64,000 nucleotides of DNA, from assembly GCA_965140355.1 (NCBI GenBank), contig OZ223191.1, positions 368,654 through 432,653 on the forward strand. The letters run 5' to 3'. This stretch comes from Acetobacterium sp965140355 (GTDB taxonomy: Bacteria; Bacillota; Clostridia; Eubacteriales; Eubacteriaceae). Positions 53,904-63,286 of the stretch are shown piece after piece. Within the stretch, counting starts at the first letter, position 1. Every line of letters begins with the position of its first letter. The notes under the pieces were generated by a model. The model worked only from the letters and a program-made list of their open reading frames with translations. It did no database searches and was not told where the DNA came from. The position numbers and the translations under genes are program-made.

Positions 53904-54048
53904 TAATTGCGAAATAAAAAAACATCGAACAAAGGTTGCTTTGGGTGCAGTTTCTACAAACAATTTTGTAACGTGTAGGCGGACAGTGTAGAAATTGTTT
54001 TGTGCGAAACTGGGCCCAAAGCTCACGGCATTTTCGCAATTATCTAAA
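53904..54048. repeat. dispersed hairpin element, copy B
   Basis: The ends TAATTGCGAAA (53904-53914) and TTTCGCAATTA (54032-54042) are inverted, and the inner arms GCTTTGGG..CAGTTTC (53938-53954) and GAAACTGGGCCCAAAGC (54006-54022) pair with two mismatches, so the whole 139 bp can fold into one hairpin. The right half (53969-54048) is nearly identical to 39481-39584. It has the form of a MITE-like or structured RNA element and lies just before the butyrate kinase gene. Confidence 0.7.
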
Positions 54049-54074
54049 TGATCGATTTAAGAAGGAGACTGTAG

Positions 54075-55160
54075 ATGTGTGAATACTTTATTTTAGCCAT
54101 TAATCCCGGTTCGACGTCAACTAAGATAGGAATTTATGAAAATGAAAAAGAGCTATTTACACAATCAGTTGAACATGACGATGGATATTTAGAATCCTTT
54201 CAAACAATTAATGATCAATTTCAATTTAGAAAAAATGTTGTGCTGGAAAGTATCGAAGCACAGCAATTTGATTTGAAAAAGCTTTCGGCTGTTGTAGGGC
54301 GAGGCGGCTTATTGCCACCTATCGATGCCGGTGGATATGGTGTAAATGAAATCATGAAGCAACTGATATGGGAAGGCCGTCTTTCGCCACACGCGTCAAA
54401 TTTAGGGGCTTTACTGGCCGATGCGATAGCAGTACCGTTGGGGATTCCAGCATTTATTTATGATGCTGTTTCAGCTGACGAAATGGACGATATTGCGCGG
54501 ATTACCGGATTCCCGGAAATTCGGCGAAAAAGCCTTTGCCACGTTTTAAATAGCAAAGCGATGGGCCGGAAATATGCAACTGAATGCGGCCTAAACTATC
54601 ACGATATGAATCTCGTTGTTGCTCATCTGGGGAGTGGTATTTCTATTAGTGCCCATAAAAAAGGGCGAATTATTGATGTTATTTCTGATGATAACGGCCC
54701 TTTTTCACCGGAACGTTCTGGAAGTTTGCCTGTGTTTGCTTTGGTCGATTTAATTTACAGTCACCAATACGAAAAAAAGCAGATCTATAAAAAAATACGG
54801 GGACGTGGTGGACTAAAAGGACATCTGGGCACTGGCGATATTCGAGAAATTGAAAAGCGGATTTGTGCCGGGGATGCAACGGCAAAACAAGTTTATGAAG
54901 CGCAAGCTTATCAGGTTGCCAAGGGGATAGGCGAAATCGCGGTTGTTTTTAAAGATAAAATAGATGGAATTATTTTAACGGGGGGAATGGCTTATTCAGA
55001 AAAACTGACTGAGCTGGTAAAAGCTTATATCGCATTTCTGGCACCGATTAGATGTCTGCCAGGTGAAAATGAATTGGAAGCGTTGGCGCTGGGAGGATTA
55101 AGATTATTAAGAGGAGAAGAAAAAGCGCATATTTTTTGCGGTGATAAAGATAATAAATAG
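54075..55160 (+). CDS. buk: butyrate kinase
   Basis: A 361-residue acetate/butyrate kinase family protein: INPGSTSTKIGIY at the N-terminus, VVGRGGLLPPIDAGGYGVN, VAHLGSGISISAHKKGRI, SGSLPVFALVDLIYS and LTGGMAYSEKLTEL. It makes ATP from butyryl-phosphate or phosphorylates short-chain acids. No phosphotransbutyrylase gene is adjacent, so pathway direction and substrate range (branched-chain acids are possible) are open. GAAGGAG precedes ATG 54075. Confidence 0.94.
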   Translation: MCEYFILAINPGSTSTKIGIYENEKELFTQSVEHDDGYLESFQTINDQFQFRKNVVLESIEAQQFDLKKLSAVVGRGGLLPPIDAGGYGVNEIMKQLIWEGRLSPHASNLGALLADAIAVPLGIPAFIYDAVSADEMDDIARITGFPEIRRKSLCHVLNSKAMGRKYATECGLNYHDMNLVVAHLGSGISISAHKKGRIIDVISDDNGPFSPERSGSLPVFALVDLIYSHQYEKKQIYKKIRGRGGLKGHLGTGDIREIEKRICAGDATAKQVYEAQAYQVAKGIGEIAVVFKDKIDGIILTGGMAYSEKLTELVKAYIAFLAPIRCLPGENELEALALGGLRLLRGEEKAHIFCGDKDNK

Positions 55161-55547
55161 GATTGATTGCTAAAAAAGTCAAAGATTATTTTTGGGGCAG
55201 TAAAACCCGGTTTGGGTTTAGGCGTTTAATAAACAAACGATAGGAAAAACAGAGAAATTCTGTTTTTTTTGATTTAATATGACGACTCAACTGTTGGACA
55301 CTATTTGGTAAAAATATCGACAAATAGATCATGTTTAGTTTACAGTTGCGATCATATCACAAATATTTCTCATATCATTATTTAATGAACGTGATATAAT
55401 TTTAAATAGAATGATACAAAACTAAAAATAAAAGGTAATTTCTAAATAATACTAATTAAGGAAAATTGCGGTAATGATAATTAGGATTGCTTGGAATTTG
55501 ACAGAGTTTTAAGATGACATAATCAAAAAAAGGAAATGAGGAAACCA
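55161..55547. other. 387-bp intergenic region with terminator
   Basis: A terminator for butyrate kinase is visible (55246-55270: AAAACAGA, loop, TCTGTTTTTTTT). The remainder holds the upstream region of the aminopeptidase gene; TATAAT near 55394 is a possible -10 without a clear -35. No ORF is supported. Confidence 0.5.
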
Positions 55548-56777
55548 ATGAAACATCAAGAAAAATTACATGAATACGCGCGACTCATTGTAAAAACGGG
55601 AGCGAATGTGCAAAATGATCAATTGGTGTTAATCAATTGTGCCGTAGAAAATTTTGAATTTGGCCGAATGGTTGTTAATGAAGCCTATCAGGCAGGAGCA
55701 AAAGATGTAATCGTATTCTGGAATGATGTAAAAACAAGCCGTTTACGTTACGATAATGTTAGTCTGGAGGTTTTGGAGGAGATTCCAAACTGGTTGGCTG
55801 AGTCACGAAACTATTATGCCGCCCAAAAAGCGGCGGTCATTTCAATTGTCGGTAATGATCCAGAAGCTTATAAAGGCGTTGACAGTGAAAAGTTGAAGGC
55901 CAACAGTAAAGCTTCAGCAAAGGCTTTTGAACCGTATTATAAAAAGATGATGAATAGTGAATTCCAGTGGTGCGTGGTGGCAGTGCCTGAACGAAAATGG
56001 GCACAAAAAGTATTTCCCGAACTGGGAGAACAGGAGGCCGTTGAAAAACTCTGGGATGCCATCTTTGAGGCTGTACGCATCGGTCAGGAAGATGCGGTAA
56101 AAGCCTGGAATGATCATAAAGCATTTCTTGCCCAAAAATGCAAAATTCTTAATACGGCCCATTTTGATGCCCTTCATTATCAGAATAGTTTAGGAACTGA
56201 TTTTACAGTGGGTCTTCAAAAGGATCATATTTGGGAAGGCGGTGGTGAGTTTACACCGGAGCAAATTTATTTTTTTGCTAATATGCCAACTGAAGAAATC
56301 TTTACTGCTCCGGATCGGAATCGCGCTGAAGGAAAATTAGTTTCGTCTTTACCACTTTCTTATCAAGGCAATATCATTGAGCATTTTAGTTTGACTTTTC
56401 ATGAGGGAAAAGTGATAGCTTTTGAAGCGGAAAAAGGCGCAGAATTTCTCAAAAACCTGATTGAAACCGATGAGGGATCACATCGATTGGGCGAAGTTGC
56501 GCTGGTCCCTTATGATTCGCCAATATCCAACACCGGGATTCTGTTTTACGACACCTTGTTTGATGAAAATGCTTCTTGTCATTTTGCTTTGGGAGAATGT
56601 TATCCAACTAATATTAAAGACGGTGGAAAAATGACAAAAGCAGAATTAATTGCGGCCGGTGGTAACCAGTCGGATACGCATGTGGACTTTATGATTGGGA
56701 CAAAAGATCTTAGTATTACCGGAATCACGAAAGAAGGGCAAAAAGTCTGTATCTTTAAAAATGGCAACTGGGCATAA
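55548..56777 (+). CDS. aminopeptidase, M29 family
   Basis: A 409-residue protein of the AmpS/M29 metallo-aminopeptidase family: MKHQEKLHEYARLIVKTGAN, VIVFWNDVKTSRLRY, LGEVALVPYDSPISNTGILF (in part), HFALGECYP and DTHVDFMIGTKDLSITGI supply the dinuclear metal ligands (Glu, His, Asp). It is predicted to be cytosolic, removing N-terminal residues from peptides. GAGG lies five bases before ATG 55548; the in-frame ATG 55536 is also possible. Only 35 bp separate it from the MCP-PhnD fusion gene, suggesting one transcript. Confidence 0.9.
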   Translation: MKHQEKLHEYARLIVKTGANVQNDQLVLINCAVENFEFGRMVVNEAYQAGAKDVIVFWNDVKTSRLRYDNVSLEVLEEIPNWLAESRNYYAAQKAAVISIVGNDPEAYKGVDSEKLKANSKASAKAFEPYYKKMMNSEFQWCVVAVPERKWAQKVFPELGEQEAVEKLWDAIFEAVRIGQEDAVKAWNDHKAFLAQKCKILNTAHFDALHYQNSLGTDFTVGLQKDHIWEGGGEFTPEQIYFFANMPTEEIFTAPDRNRAEGKLVSSLPLSYQGNIIEHFSLTFHEGKVIAFEAEKGAEFLKNLIETDEGSHRLGEVALVPYDSPISNTGILFYDTLFDENASCHFALGECYPTNIKDGGKMTKAELIAAGGNQSDTHVDFMIGTKDLSITGITKEGQKVCIFKNGNWA

Positions 56778-56812
56778 GGTAGGGGCCTAAAATTTTAGAA
56801 CGGAGAGAGATA

Positions 56813-58711
56813 ATGGAAGATACCAACAATGGAATCAAATTGGAGAATATTAATAAAGAGGTCAAGGCCATTGCCGAAACTTCAGATGACATAAAAACCA
56901 ATATCATGACTCTTGAAGAAAGTTCAACAACGTCAATGGAAATATTAAACGAGAACAAAATGGCAATCAATAAGATGCTAAATCTATTGACTACTATGGC
57001 GGATAAAAATGCGAGCATGGCAGCTGAAGAAAAGGAAATGATTAACAGTGAACTTTTTTCGCTGTTGGAAACGATGGATTTTGATATCAAGAAATTAAGC
57101 TGGTTTTCGGAAGAAAATGTAAAAGTTTTTAATACAATTGTAACCCAAGCCGAAGAGATTTCAAAACTCAGTGAAGAAAATGCTACCAGCACTGACGAGA
57201 TTAACTCGGAAATCAATCAGTTTACTGGTGTTTCTGATAAGTTGCAGGGAAATATCATCAGAATTGAAGAAAATTCCAGTCATTCGGTTGAGATGCTGAA
57301 TGAAAATAGAAGTACCATCAGCAGCATTTCGGCACTGCTTTTGGAACTCGCTGATGGTGTTAAGCAGGCCTCCGAAATTAATTGCGAATTAGATAGTTCG
57401 TCGAAACAAATTAGTAAATTTGTAGATTATATTAAAGATATCTCCCGCCAGACTAATCTGCTGGCTCTTAATGCCAGCATTGAAGCAGCTAGAGCCGGTG
57501 CGGCAGGAAAGGGTTTTTCAGTTGTAGCTGAAGAAATCAAGCGATTATCTGGAAGTACGGCAAACTTTGCAACGGAAATTGAACAGATTGTCAATCGCGT
57601 CATTGTTGAAGTAGAACGTTCGAACACAGCCATCAAACACTGTACAACCCGGACAACGGATATTGAAGGGGCAGCTCAAAAATCGGGAGCAGTCATCGAG
57701 GAAATTCAAAAGGTTTTGGTTAATCTCAATGATTCTATGAATGAAATTAAAGAAATTTCAAGCGTTCAGGTTGATGCTTCACATGGAATTCAGTCGGCGG
57801 TGGCAAAGGTTGCTGATGCTGTGGATAGTACATATCAGCTGACAACCGATACCATTAATACGATTGCAACTCAGAAGTCTAAAAACATAGAATTGTTAAG
57901 CTATTGTACCAAGCTTTCCGAAATGGGTAGCAATGTCCAGAAATTAACCGCCAAAAATAAAAATAATAATGAAATTATTTTTGGCATCAATCCCTTTACT
58001 TCTCCGGAAAACATTAAAACAATGTATGTACCAATTTTAAATGGGGTCTTAAAAAAAATTGGATATAAAGTAAGAACGATGATTGTAAAAGACTATGACG
58101 CCTTGAGTGAAGGGATGAAAGAGGGGATTATTGATGTCGCTTGGTTTTCACCATTTGCTTATGTTAATGCCCATGAAAAAATAGGAATAGAACCGTTAGT
58201 ATCGCCTCGAGTCAATGGAAAAGTCTCTTATATTGGATATATCATTACGCGAAATGATAGTGGGATCACAAATTTGCAGGATCTAAAAGGGCGAAGTTTT
58301 GCTTATGTTGATGAAGGCAGTGCATCAGGGTTTCTTTATGCCCGGCATATTATTAAGTCGGCAGGGATGAATCCAAATAGTATTTTTAGTAAAACCGCTT
58401 ATTTAGGAGGACATGATGGTGTCATTAAGGCGGTTTTATCCCGTGAGTACGATGCTGGGGCAACCTATGATGAAGCTTTGGCAAGCGCGGCAAAAAATGG
58501 AGTAAGCGCGGATGAATTTAGAATTATTGCAAAAACATCAGAGATTCCCAAAGATGCCATTGCCATTAATCCCAAGTTATCAAAAGAATTCAGTGGACTT
58601 TTAAAAGAAGCTTTTGTCGAATACGTTAAGGCCCCGAATATCAAGTCACCGGTTGAAGGGTTTGTCGAAAGTAATGATGCCAAGTATGATGTTATTCGCG
58701 AAGTGATGTAG
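56813..58711 (+). CDS. cytosolic MCP signalling domain fused to a PhnD-type periplasmic-binding domain
   Basis: A 632-residue protein with no signal peptide or membrane helix. Residues 1-150 are coiled coil; 150-390 hold the MCP signalling domain with tip ISRQTNLLALNASIEAARAG and GKGFSVVAEEIKRLSGSTA; 395-632 form a type II substrate-binding domain of the PhnD (phosphate/phosphite/phosphonate) family (FGINPFTSPENIKTMYVPIL, DVAWFSPFAYVNAH, GRSFAYVDEGSASGFLYARH, YLGGHDGVIKAVL). A binding domain normally found outside the cell is therefore placed inside, on the C-terminal end of a soluble receptor. CGGAGAGA precedes ATG 56813. The ligand is unknown; DUF-like alternatives are unlikely given the motifs. 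Confidence 0.92.
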   Translation: MEDTNNGIKLENINKEVKAIAETSDDIKTNIMTLEESSTTSMEILNENKMAINKMLNLLTTMADKNASMAAEEKEMINSELFSLLETMDFDIKKLSWFSEENVKVFNTIVTQAEEISKLSEENATSTDEINSEINQFTGVSDKLQGNIIRIEENSSHSVEMLNENRSTISSISALLLELADGVKQASEINCELDSSSKQISKFVDYIKDISRQTNLLALNASIEAARAGAAGKGFSVVAEEIKRLSGSTANFATEIEQIVNRVIVEVERSNTAIKHCTTRTTDIEGAAQKSGAVIEEIQKVLVNLNDSMNEIKEISSVQVDASHGIQSAVAKVADAVDSTYQLTTDTINTIATQKSKNIELLSYCTKLSEMGSNVQKLTAKNKNNNEIIFGINPFTSPENIKTMYVPILNGVLKKIGYKVRTMIVKDYDALSEGMKEGIIDVAWFSPFAYVNAHEKIGIEPLVSPRVNGKVSYIGYIITRNDSGITNLQDLKGRSFAYVDEGSASGFLYARHIIKSAGMNPNSIFSKTAYLGGHDGVIKAVLSREYDAGATYDEALASAAKNGVSADEFRIIAKTSEIPKDAIAINPKLSKEFSGLLKEAFVEYVKAPNIKSPVEGFVESNDAKYDVIREVM

Positions 58712-58744
58712 TATAAAGTTAATGTCTTTTGAATCCGATAAGAA

Positions 58745-58791
58745 ATATCGTGTAACATTATATTGACAAATATAATGCTACACGATAAAAT
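58745..58791 (+). promoter_or_regulatory. promoter embedded in a long inverted repeat, upstream of the Mn2+ riboswitch
   Basis: TTGACA (58763-58768), 17-bp spacer, TAAAAT (58786-58791). The -35 lies in the centre of an imperfect inverted repeat, TATCGTGTA-CATTATAT against ATATAATG-TACACGATA (about 58746-58786). The repeat could be an operator or the terminator of the preceding gene. Confidence 0.6.
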
Positions 58792-58799
58792 ATAAACGT

Positions 58800-58943
58800 T
58801 ATGAGGGAGTAATTTGCGCGATTTGCGTGATAAGTCAACATGCATGGTAATAAAATACCTGGCTTATCTTAATGAGTGAGACTCATGTACAGTTTTCTGT
58901 ACTTGGGTTATTTTTTCCAAGTGTAGAAACACTTGGTTTTTTT
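58800..58943 (+). promoter_or_regulatory. yybP-ykoY (Mn2+) riboswitch with terminator
   Basis: The leader contains the class hallmarks in order: GAGGGAGTAA (58804), GTCAACA (58834-58840), GGC (58861), TGAGTGAGAC (58873-58882), then the hairpin CCAAGTGT-AGAA-ACACTTGG with TTTTTTT (58917-58943). This class binds Mn2+ and turns on efflux genes when Mn2+ is high. It ends 50 bp before the P-type ATPase start codon. Identification rests on motif order by eye; no covariance model was run. Confidence 0.8.
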
Positions 58944-58994
58944 ATGCAAAAAATTGGAACTGCCAAATGGTTTGAAAAATTGTAGGAGGATTGG

Positions 58995-61640
58995 ATGAAG
59001 ACGTATTTGCAGACTGCAGAAGAAGTTTTAAAAGAGTTGAACTCGGATAGCAAAGGACTTTCCCAGAATGAAGCGAATGAAAGGCTTGAAAAAAATGGGA
59101 AAAACAAATTAAAGCGAGCAAGAAAGGATTCGTTGGCAAAACGTCTCTATAATCAATTAAGAGATCCAATGATCGTAATTTTAATTGTCGCCGCAATCAT
59201 TTCCGGAATTACGGCTGCTTACTCGCGGGAATCATTTGCTGATGTCGTCATCATCATGGTTGTCGTGATGATTAATTCGGTTCTGGGTGTGTATCAGGAA
59301 AGTAAGGCTGAAAAAGCGATTGAGGCTTTGCAAGCAATAGCAGCCAATACATCCCGGGTGTTGCGAGATGGTAATATTGAGGAAATCAAAACCGAAGATT
59401 TGGTAGTTGGCGATGTGATTTTGCTAGAAGCGGGAGATTCGGTGCCAGCTGATGCTAGACTGCTGGAAAGTGCCAGTCTTAAAATTGAGGAGGCTGCCCT
59501 TACTGGTGAAAGCGTACCGGTTAGCAAGGTAATCACCGCATTAAATCTTGGCGATCAAAAAAACATTTCCTTGGGAGATCGCAAGAATATGGTATATATG
59601 GGAAGTACGGCAGTATATGGTCGAGGTAGTGCCATCGTTGTGGCAACCGGTATGGACACAGAAATGGGTAAGATTGCTGATGCAATTACGCAAGCCAAAG
59701 AAAATCAGACGCCGCTACAAATAAAGCTGAATCAGTTGAGTCAGGTCTTAAGTTGGCTGGTACTGGGAATTTGTGTTTTTATCTTTGCTTTGAGTTTAGT
59801 TCGTATATATTTAGGTGAAGGTATTACTGGGATTGGGGTTTTAAATATTTTTATGGTTGCCGTTTCATTGGCGGTAGCGGCTATACCAGAAGGTTTAGCT
59901 GCGGTGGTCACCATCGTCTTGTCGATTGGGGTTACCAATATGGCCAAAGAAAAAGCAGTGATCCGAAAACTAACGGCGGTTGAAACATTGGGATGTACCC
60001 AGGTTATCTGCTCCGATAAAACTGGGACATTGACTCAAAATAAAATGACGGTTGTGGATTATTTTGGTTTTGATGAACAATTACTTGGTCAAGCCATGAC
60101 ATTATGTAATGACGCATATTTAAATGATGATAATAAGGCCGAAGGAGAACCCACCGAGGCGGCTTTAGTCGATTACGGTTTTTCTCTTGGTCTTGGAAAA
60201 CAGGTTCTGGAAAATAAAATGCCGAGAGTAATGGAGGCGCCGTTTGACTCCGGCCGAAAATTAATGAGTACCGGTCACAAAATGGAAACGGGAGCATTTA
60301 TTCAATACACCAAAGGAGCACCGGATGTTTTGATTTCGCGGTGTACGACTTATTGGGATGGGAAAACGCAACAACGGTTTACCGATAGCATTCGTCAAGA
60401 AATTAGACAGGCTAATCAAGGCCTGGCGGCTAAAGCTTTGCGGGTGTTGGCGGCAGCCAGTCGAAACTGGGAAGCATTACCGGAAGATGTGGCCCCCAAT
60501 AACTTGGAACAAGAACTCTGCTTTATCGGTTTAACGGGAATGATTGATCCGATTCGACCGGAAGTAAAGGATGCGATTGTTGAGTGTAAGTCGGCGGGAA
60601 TACGGCCGATTATGATCACCGGGGACCATCCCGATACAGCCATGGCTATTGCCGCCCAACTGGATATTCTTTGTGATAAGTCGGAGGCGATCACAGGAGC
60701 TCAGCTGGATGAAATATCCGAAGAGCAGTTAAAACAAGATATCGTAAAATATTCTGTTTATGCTCGGGTCCAACCTGAACATAAGGTGCGAATTGTTAAA
60801 GCTTGGCAAAATCAGGGTATGATTGTGGCCATGACTGGCGATGGGGTGAATGATGCCCCATCAATTAAGACCGCAGATATTGGTATTGGAATGGGGATAA
60901 CCGGTACGGATGTAACAAAAAATGTCGCCGATATGGTGCTTGCTGACGATAATTTCGCAACAATTGTTAATGCTGTAGAGGAAGGGCGTCGAATTTACGA
61001 TAATATCCGAAAAGCTATTCAGTTTCTCTTATCTTCAAATCTTTCAGAAGTATTGGCAATTTTTATCGCTACGTTATTCGGATTTACCATATTAAAGCCA
61101 GTGCATTTACTTTGGATCAATCTGATTACGGATTCATTTCCCGCGATTGCCTTGGGTATGGAGGCCGAAGAAGCCGATACGATGAAAAATCCGCCGCGAG
61201 CATCTCATGAAGGTATTTTCTCAAGAGGACTTGGTGTGGACGTCATTTGGCAAGGCGCGATGGTAGCGATTGTCACAATCATTGCTTATTTTGTCGGACA
61301 CTTTATCGAAGCAGGAATCTGGGAAATTGCAGAGAGCCCCGATGGCATGTCCATGGCGTTTTTGACATTGTCCATGGCTGAAATGTTTCATTCGCTGAAT
61401 ATGCGTAGTAGACGGCAATCGATATTTAGAATGACACACCAGAATAAATTCCTATTTCTGGCCATGGTCACTTCGTTGGTACTGACGACGGCAGTTATTT
61501 TTATTCCACCGATTGCGGTCGCTTTTGATTTTGAAGCAATCAGCTTCACCGAATATTTTACAGCAATGGGGTTAGCGGTTGTGGTTATACCAATTGTTGA
61601 AATTGTGAAATTTTTTCAAAGAAAATGGGCGAGAAAATAA
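58995..61640 (+). CDS. cation-transporting P-type ATPase (P2A, Ca2+/Mn2+ type)
   Basis: An 881-residue pump: N-terminal cation ATPase domain, TM1-2 (about 60-100), actuator motif LTGESVPVSK, TM4 AAIPEGLAAVVTI, phosphorylation motif SDKTGTLTQNKM (Asp about 342), TGDGVNDAPSIKTADIG, and C-terminal TMs with LLWINLITDSFPAIALGME, which supplies the Asn and Asp ion ligands of SERCA/PMR1-like pumps. The Mn2+ riboswitch in its leader suggests that Mn2+ export is its physiological role, as in Lactococcus YoaB. AGGAGG precedes ATG 58995. Confidence 0.95.
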   Translation: MKTYLQTAEEVLKELNSDSKGLSQNEANERLEKNGKNKLKRARKDSLAKRLYNQLRDPMIVILIVAAIISGITAAYSRESFADVVIIMVVVMINSVLGVYQESKAEKAIEALQAIAANTSRVLRDGNIEEIKTEDLVVGDVILLEAGDSVPADARLLESASLKIEEAALTGESVPVSKVITALNLGDQKNISLGDRKNMVYMGSTAVYGRGSAIVVATGMDTEMGKIADAITQAKENQTPLQIKLNQLSQVLSWLVLGICVFIFALSLVRIYLGEGITGIGVLNIFMVAVSLAVAAIPEGLAAVVTIVLSIGVTNMAKEKAVIRKLTAVETLGCTQVICSDKTGTLTQNKMTVVDYFGFDEQLLGQAMTLCNDAYLNDDNKAEGEPTEAALVDYGFSLGLGKQVLENKMPRVMEAPFDSGRKLMSTGHKMETGAFIQYTKGAPDVLISRCTTYWDGKTQQRFTDSIRQEIRQANQGLAAKALRVLAAASRNWEALPEDVAPNNLEQELCFIGLTGMIDPIRPEVKDAIVECKSAGIRPIMITGDHPDTAMAIAAQLDILCDKSEAITGAQLDEISEEQLKQDIVKYSVYARVQPEHKVRIVKAWQNQGMIVAMTGDGVNDAPSIKTADIGIGMGITGTDVTKNVADMVLADDNFATIVNAVEEGRRIYDNIRKAIQFLLSSNLSEVLAIFIATLFGFTILKPVHLLWINLITDSFPAIALGMEAEEADTMKNPPRASHEGIFSRGLGVDVIWQGAMVAIVTIIAYFVGHFIEAGIWEIAESPDGMSMAFLTLSMAEMFHSLNMRSRRQSIFRMTHQNKFLFLAMVTSLVLTTAVIFIPPIAVAFDFEAISFTEYFTAMGLAVVVIPIVEIVKFFQRKWARK

Positions 61641-61661
61641 TTAATCGCTTAAATTAATCCG

Positions 61662-61692
61662 CAGCTGTGCAATAGTGTACAGCTGTTTTTTC
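61662..61692 (+). terminator. intrinsic terminator of the ATPase gene
   Basis: CAGCTGT, a short loop, ACAGCTG, then TTTTTT. Confidence 0.85.
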
Positions 61693-61802
61693 TTAATTGT
61701 TCATAAATAATTTGCCAGTGCAATTTAAATGTGTTGCAATGGGGTATAAATAAATTTAGAATAAAAAGGATTAAAATTCAACCCAAAAAGAAGGAGTCAT
61801 AA

Positions 61803-62171
61803 ATGCTTATTTACGCAATTGTTTTTATTAGTACCGCCTGTTTGTTATATACGATTGGGGTGTGGTCCGAAAAGATTCAGAAAAAACTGAAGGTTTGGCA
61901 TGTCTGCGTATTCTGGGGTGGTTTTTTATTTGACACACTGGGCACCAGTATCATGGGAACTTTGGCTGGGGGAGTGTTTCAGTTTAATTTTCACGGGATT
62001 ACGGGGATAACTGCCATTATTTTGATGCTGTTCCACGCTATTTGGGCGACAATCGTAGTTGTCAGAAATGATGAAAAAATGAAATTGGAATTCAGCAAAT
62101 TTAGCATTTTTGTTTGGTTCATTTGGCTTATTCCAATGGTATCCGGCATGATTTATGGCGCGGGAATGTAG
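61803..62171 (+). CDS. TIGR03987/HsmA family membrane protein
   Basis: A 122-residue membrane protein with four hydrophobic segments: IYAIVFISTACLLYTIGVWS, CVFWGGFLFDTLGTS, ITAIILMLFHAIWATIVVV and FIWLIPMVSGMIYGAGM, with conserved His residues (HVCVFW, HAIWAT). The family is widespread with no proven function; heme binding is a possibility from the His positions but is not shown. AAGGAG precedes ATG 61803. Confidence 0.8.
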   Translation: MLIYAIVFISTACLLYTIGVWSEKIQKKLKVWHVCVFWGGFLFDTLGTSIMGTLAGGVFQFNFHGITGITAIILMLFHAIWATIVVVRNDEKMKLEFSKFSIFVWFIWLIPMVSGMIYGAGM

Positions 62172-62230
62172 ATTACAAAAATAGTTTTTAGTAAAATCAA
62201 AAAATTGAAGATTAAAATATTCTTTCAATT

Positions 62231-62269
62231 CAGTCGCCAGGAGTATTAGTCTTGCGACTGATTATTTTT
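62231..62269 (+). terminator. hairpin terminator
   Basis: CAGTCGC (62231-62237) pairs with GCGACTG (62254-62260), followed by ATTATTTTT. It ends the TIGR03987 transcript. Confidence 0.7.
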
Positions 62270-62462
62270 GTGGGATTGCTATTGTTGTTGAAATTAGTGC
62301 TTTCTCTGGAAGCGAAGAAAAATATCACGGTAAACGGCGTCGCATAAAATCATTTCCGGGAAGCAACAGAGAGGGAAAAGATGGTGGTTTTGACATTAAA
62401 TGAACCCAGAGCTGCGCATGTAATTTTTCCGTTCGTCGTGAGTAAAGAAAGGAAACGTTAGG

Positions 62463-63161
62463 ATGATGAAGAGGTCATTGGTTATTCCCGCGGTTGCAAT
62501 AGCGATCTTGCTGATTGGTGTTATAGTATTCATTACTCGTGATAACAATTTGTTTCAGGAACGGAACAACGAAATAAAAAAAGAAATAAATCGAGATAAC
62601 TTTGATATTCTGGATGAACAAGTATGGACGACATCAAGCAAAAAACTGGGCCGAAGCCAGTTGAACCCTGAAAATATTGAAGTTACAGATGGATTTCTAA
62701 ACATTAGATTACCAGCGAATACCTTGACAGGCGGCGAGATTGTCAATCAAAAGGCGATGACCTATGGTAGTTATGAAATCCGGATGAAACTGCCGGAAGC
62801 AGACTCATCGATTACTGGTTTTTTCCTCTATGCACCCCCGGATTATTTTTATGAAATAGATATTGAAATATATAACAATAAAGAAGGCGTAATTTTATTG
62901 ACGACTTATGCTGAAGGTGAAGTACAAAACGAATATATCGGAGAGCTAGGTTTTGATCCAACAGCAGATTTCCATAATTATCGTTTTGATTATACCAAAG
63001 ACGGAGTGGCTTATTACGTCGATAATCAATTCATTAAAGAATGGAAAGATGGATTTCCCCAAAAACAGGAGATGCAACTGATGGTAAATACTTGGTATCC
63101 CAACTGGCTTGCGGGAACTCCGACAAGAGAGGATCAGTTTTTTACAAGTGGATTGGCTTGA
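62463..63161 (+). CDS. glycoside hydrolase family 16 protein, membrane-anchored
   Basis: A 232-residue protein. An N-terminal membrane anchor or signal (about 3-25) precedes a jelly-roll domain with the GH16 catalytic motif EIDIE (Glu131, Asp133, Glu135) and a later WYPNWLAGTP. Conserved GSYEIRMKLP matches the fold. The family cleaves beta-1,3 or beta-1,4 glucans or galactans; its small size and lack of a carbohydrate-binding module leave the substrate open. Ribosome site AAGGAAA..GG precedes ATG 62463. Confidence 0.85.
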   Translation: MMKRSLVIPAVAIAILLIGVIVFITRDNNLFQERNNEIKKEINRDNFDILDEQVWTTSSKKLGRSQLNPENIEVTDGFLNIRLPANTLTGGEIVNQKAMTYGSYEIRMKLPEADSSITGFFLYAPPDYFYEIDIEIYNNKEGVILLTTYAEGEVQNEYIGELGFDPTADFHNYRFDYTKDGVAYYVDNQFIKEWKDGFPQKQEMQLMVNTWYPNWLAGTPTREDQFFTSGLA

Positions 63162-63286
63162 ATATTAAAAACAAAATGATTTGAATTAATCGCCACTTAA
63201 GGTAAAATAGTTACATATGAAATAGAAGATAAAGCATATGGCAACTTCCGCTATTAGCTATTGCTTTTTCATATTAGGAGGGAAAG

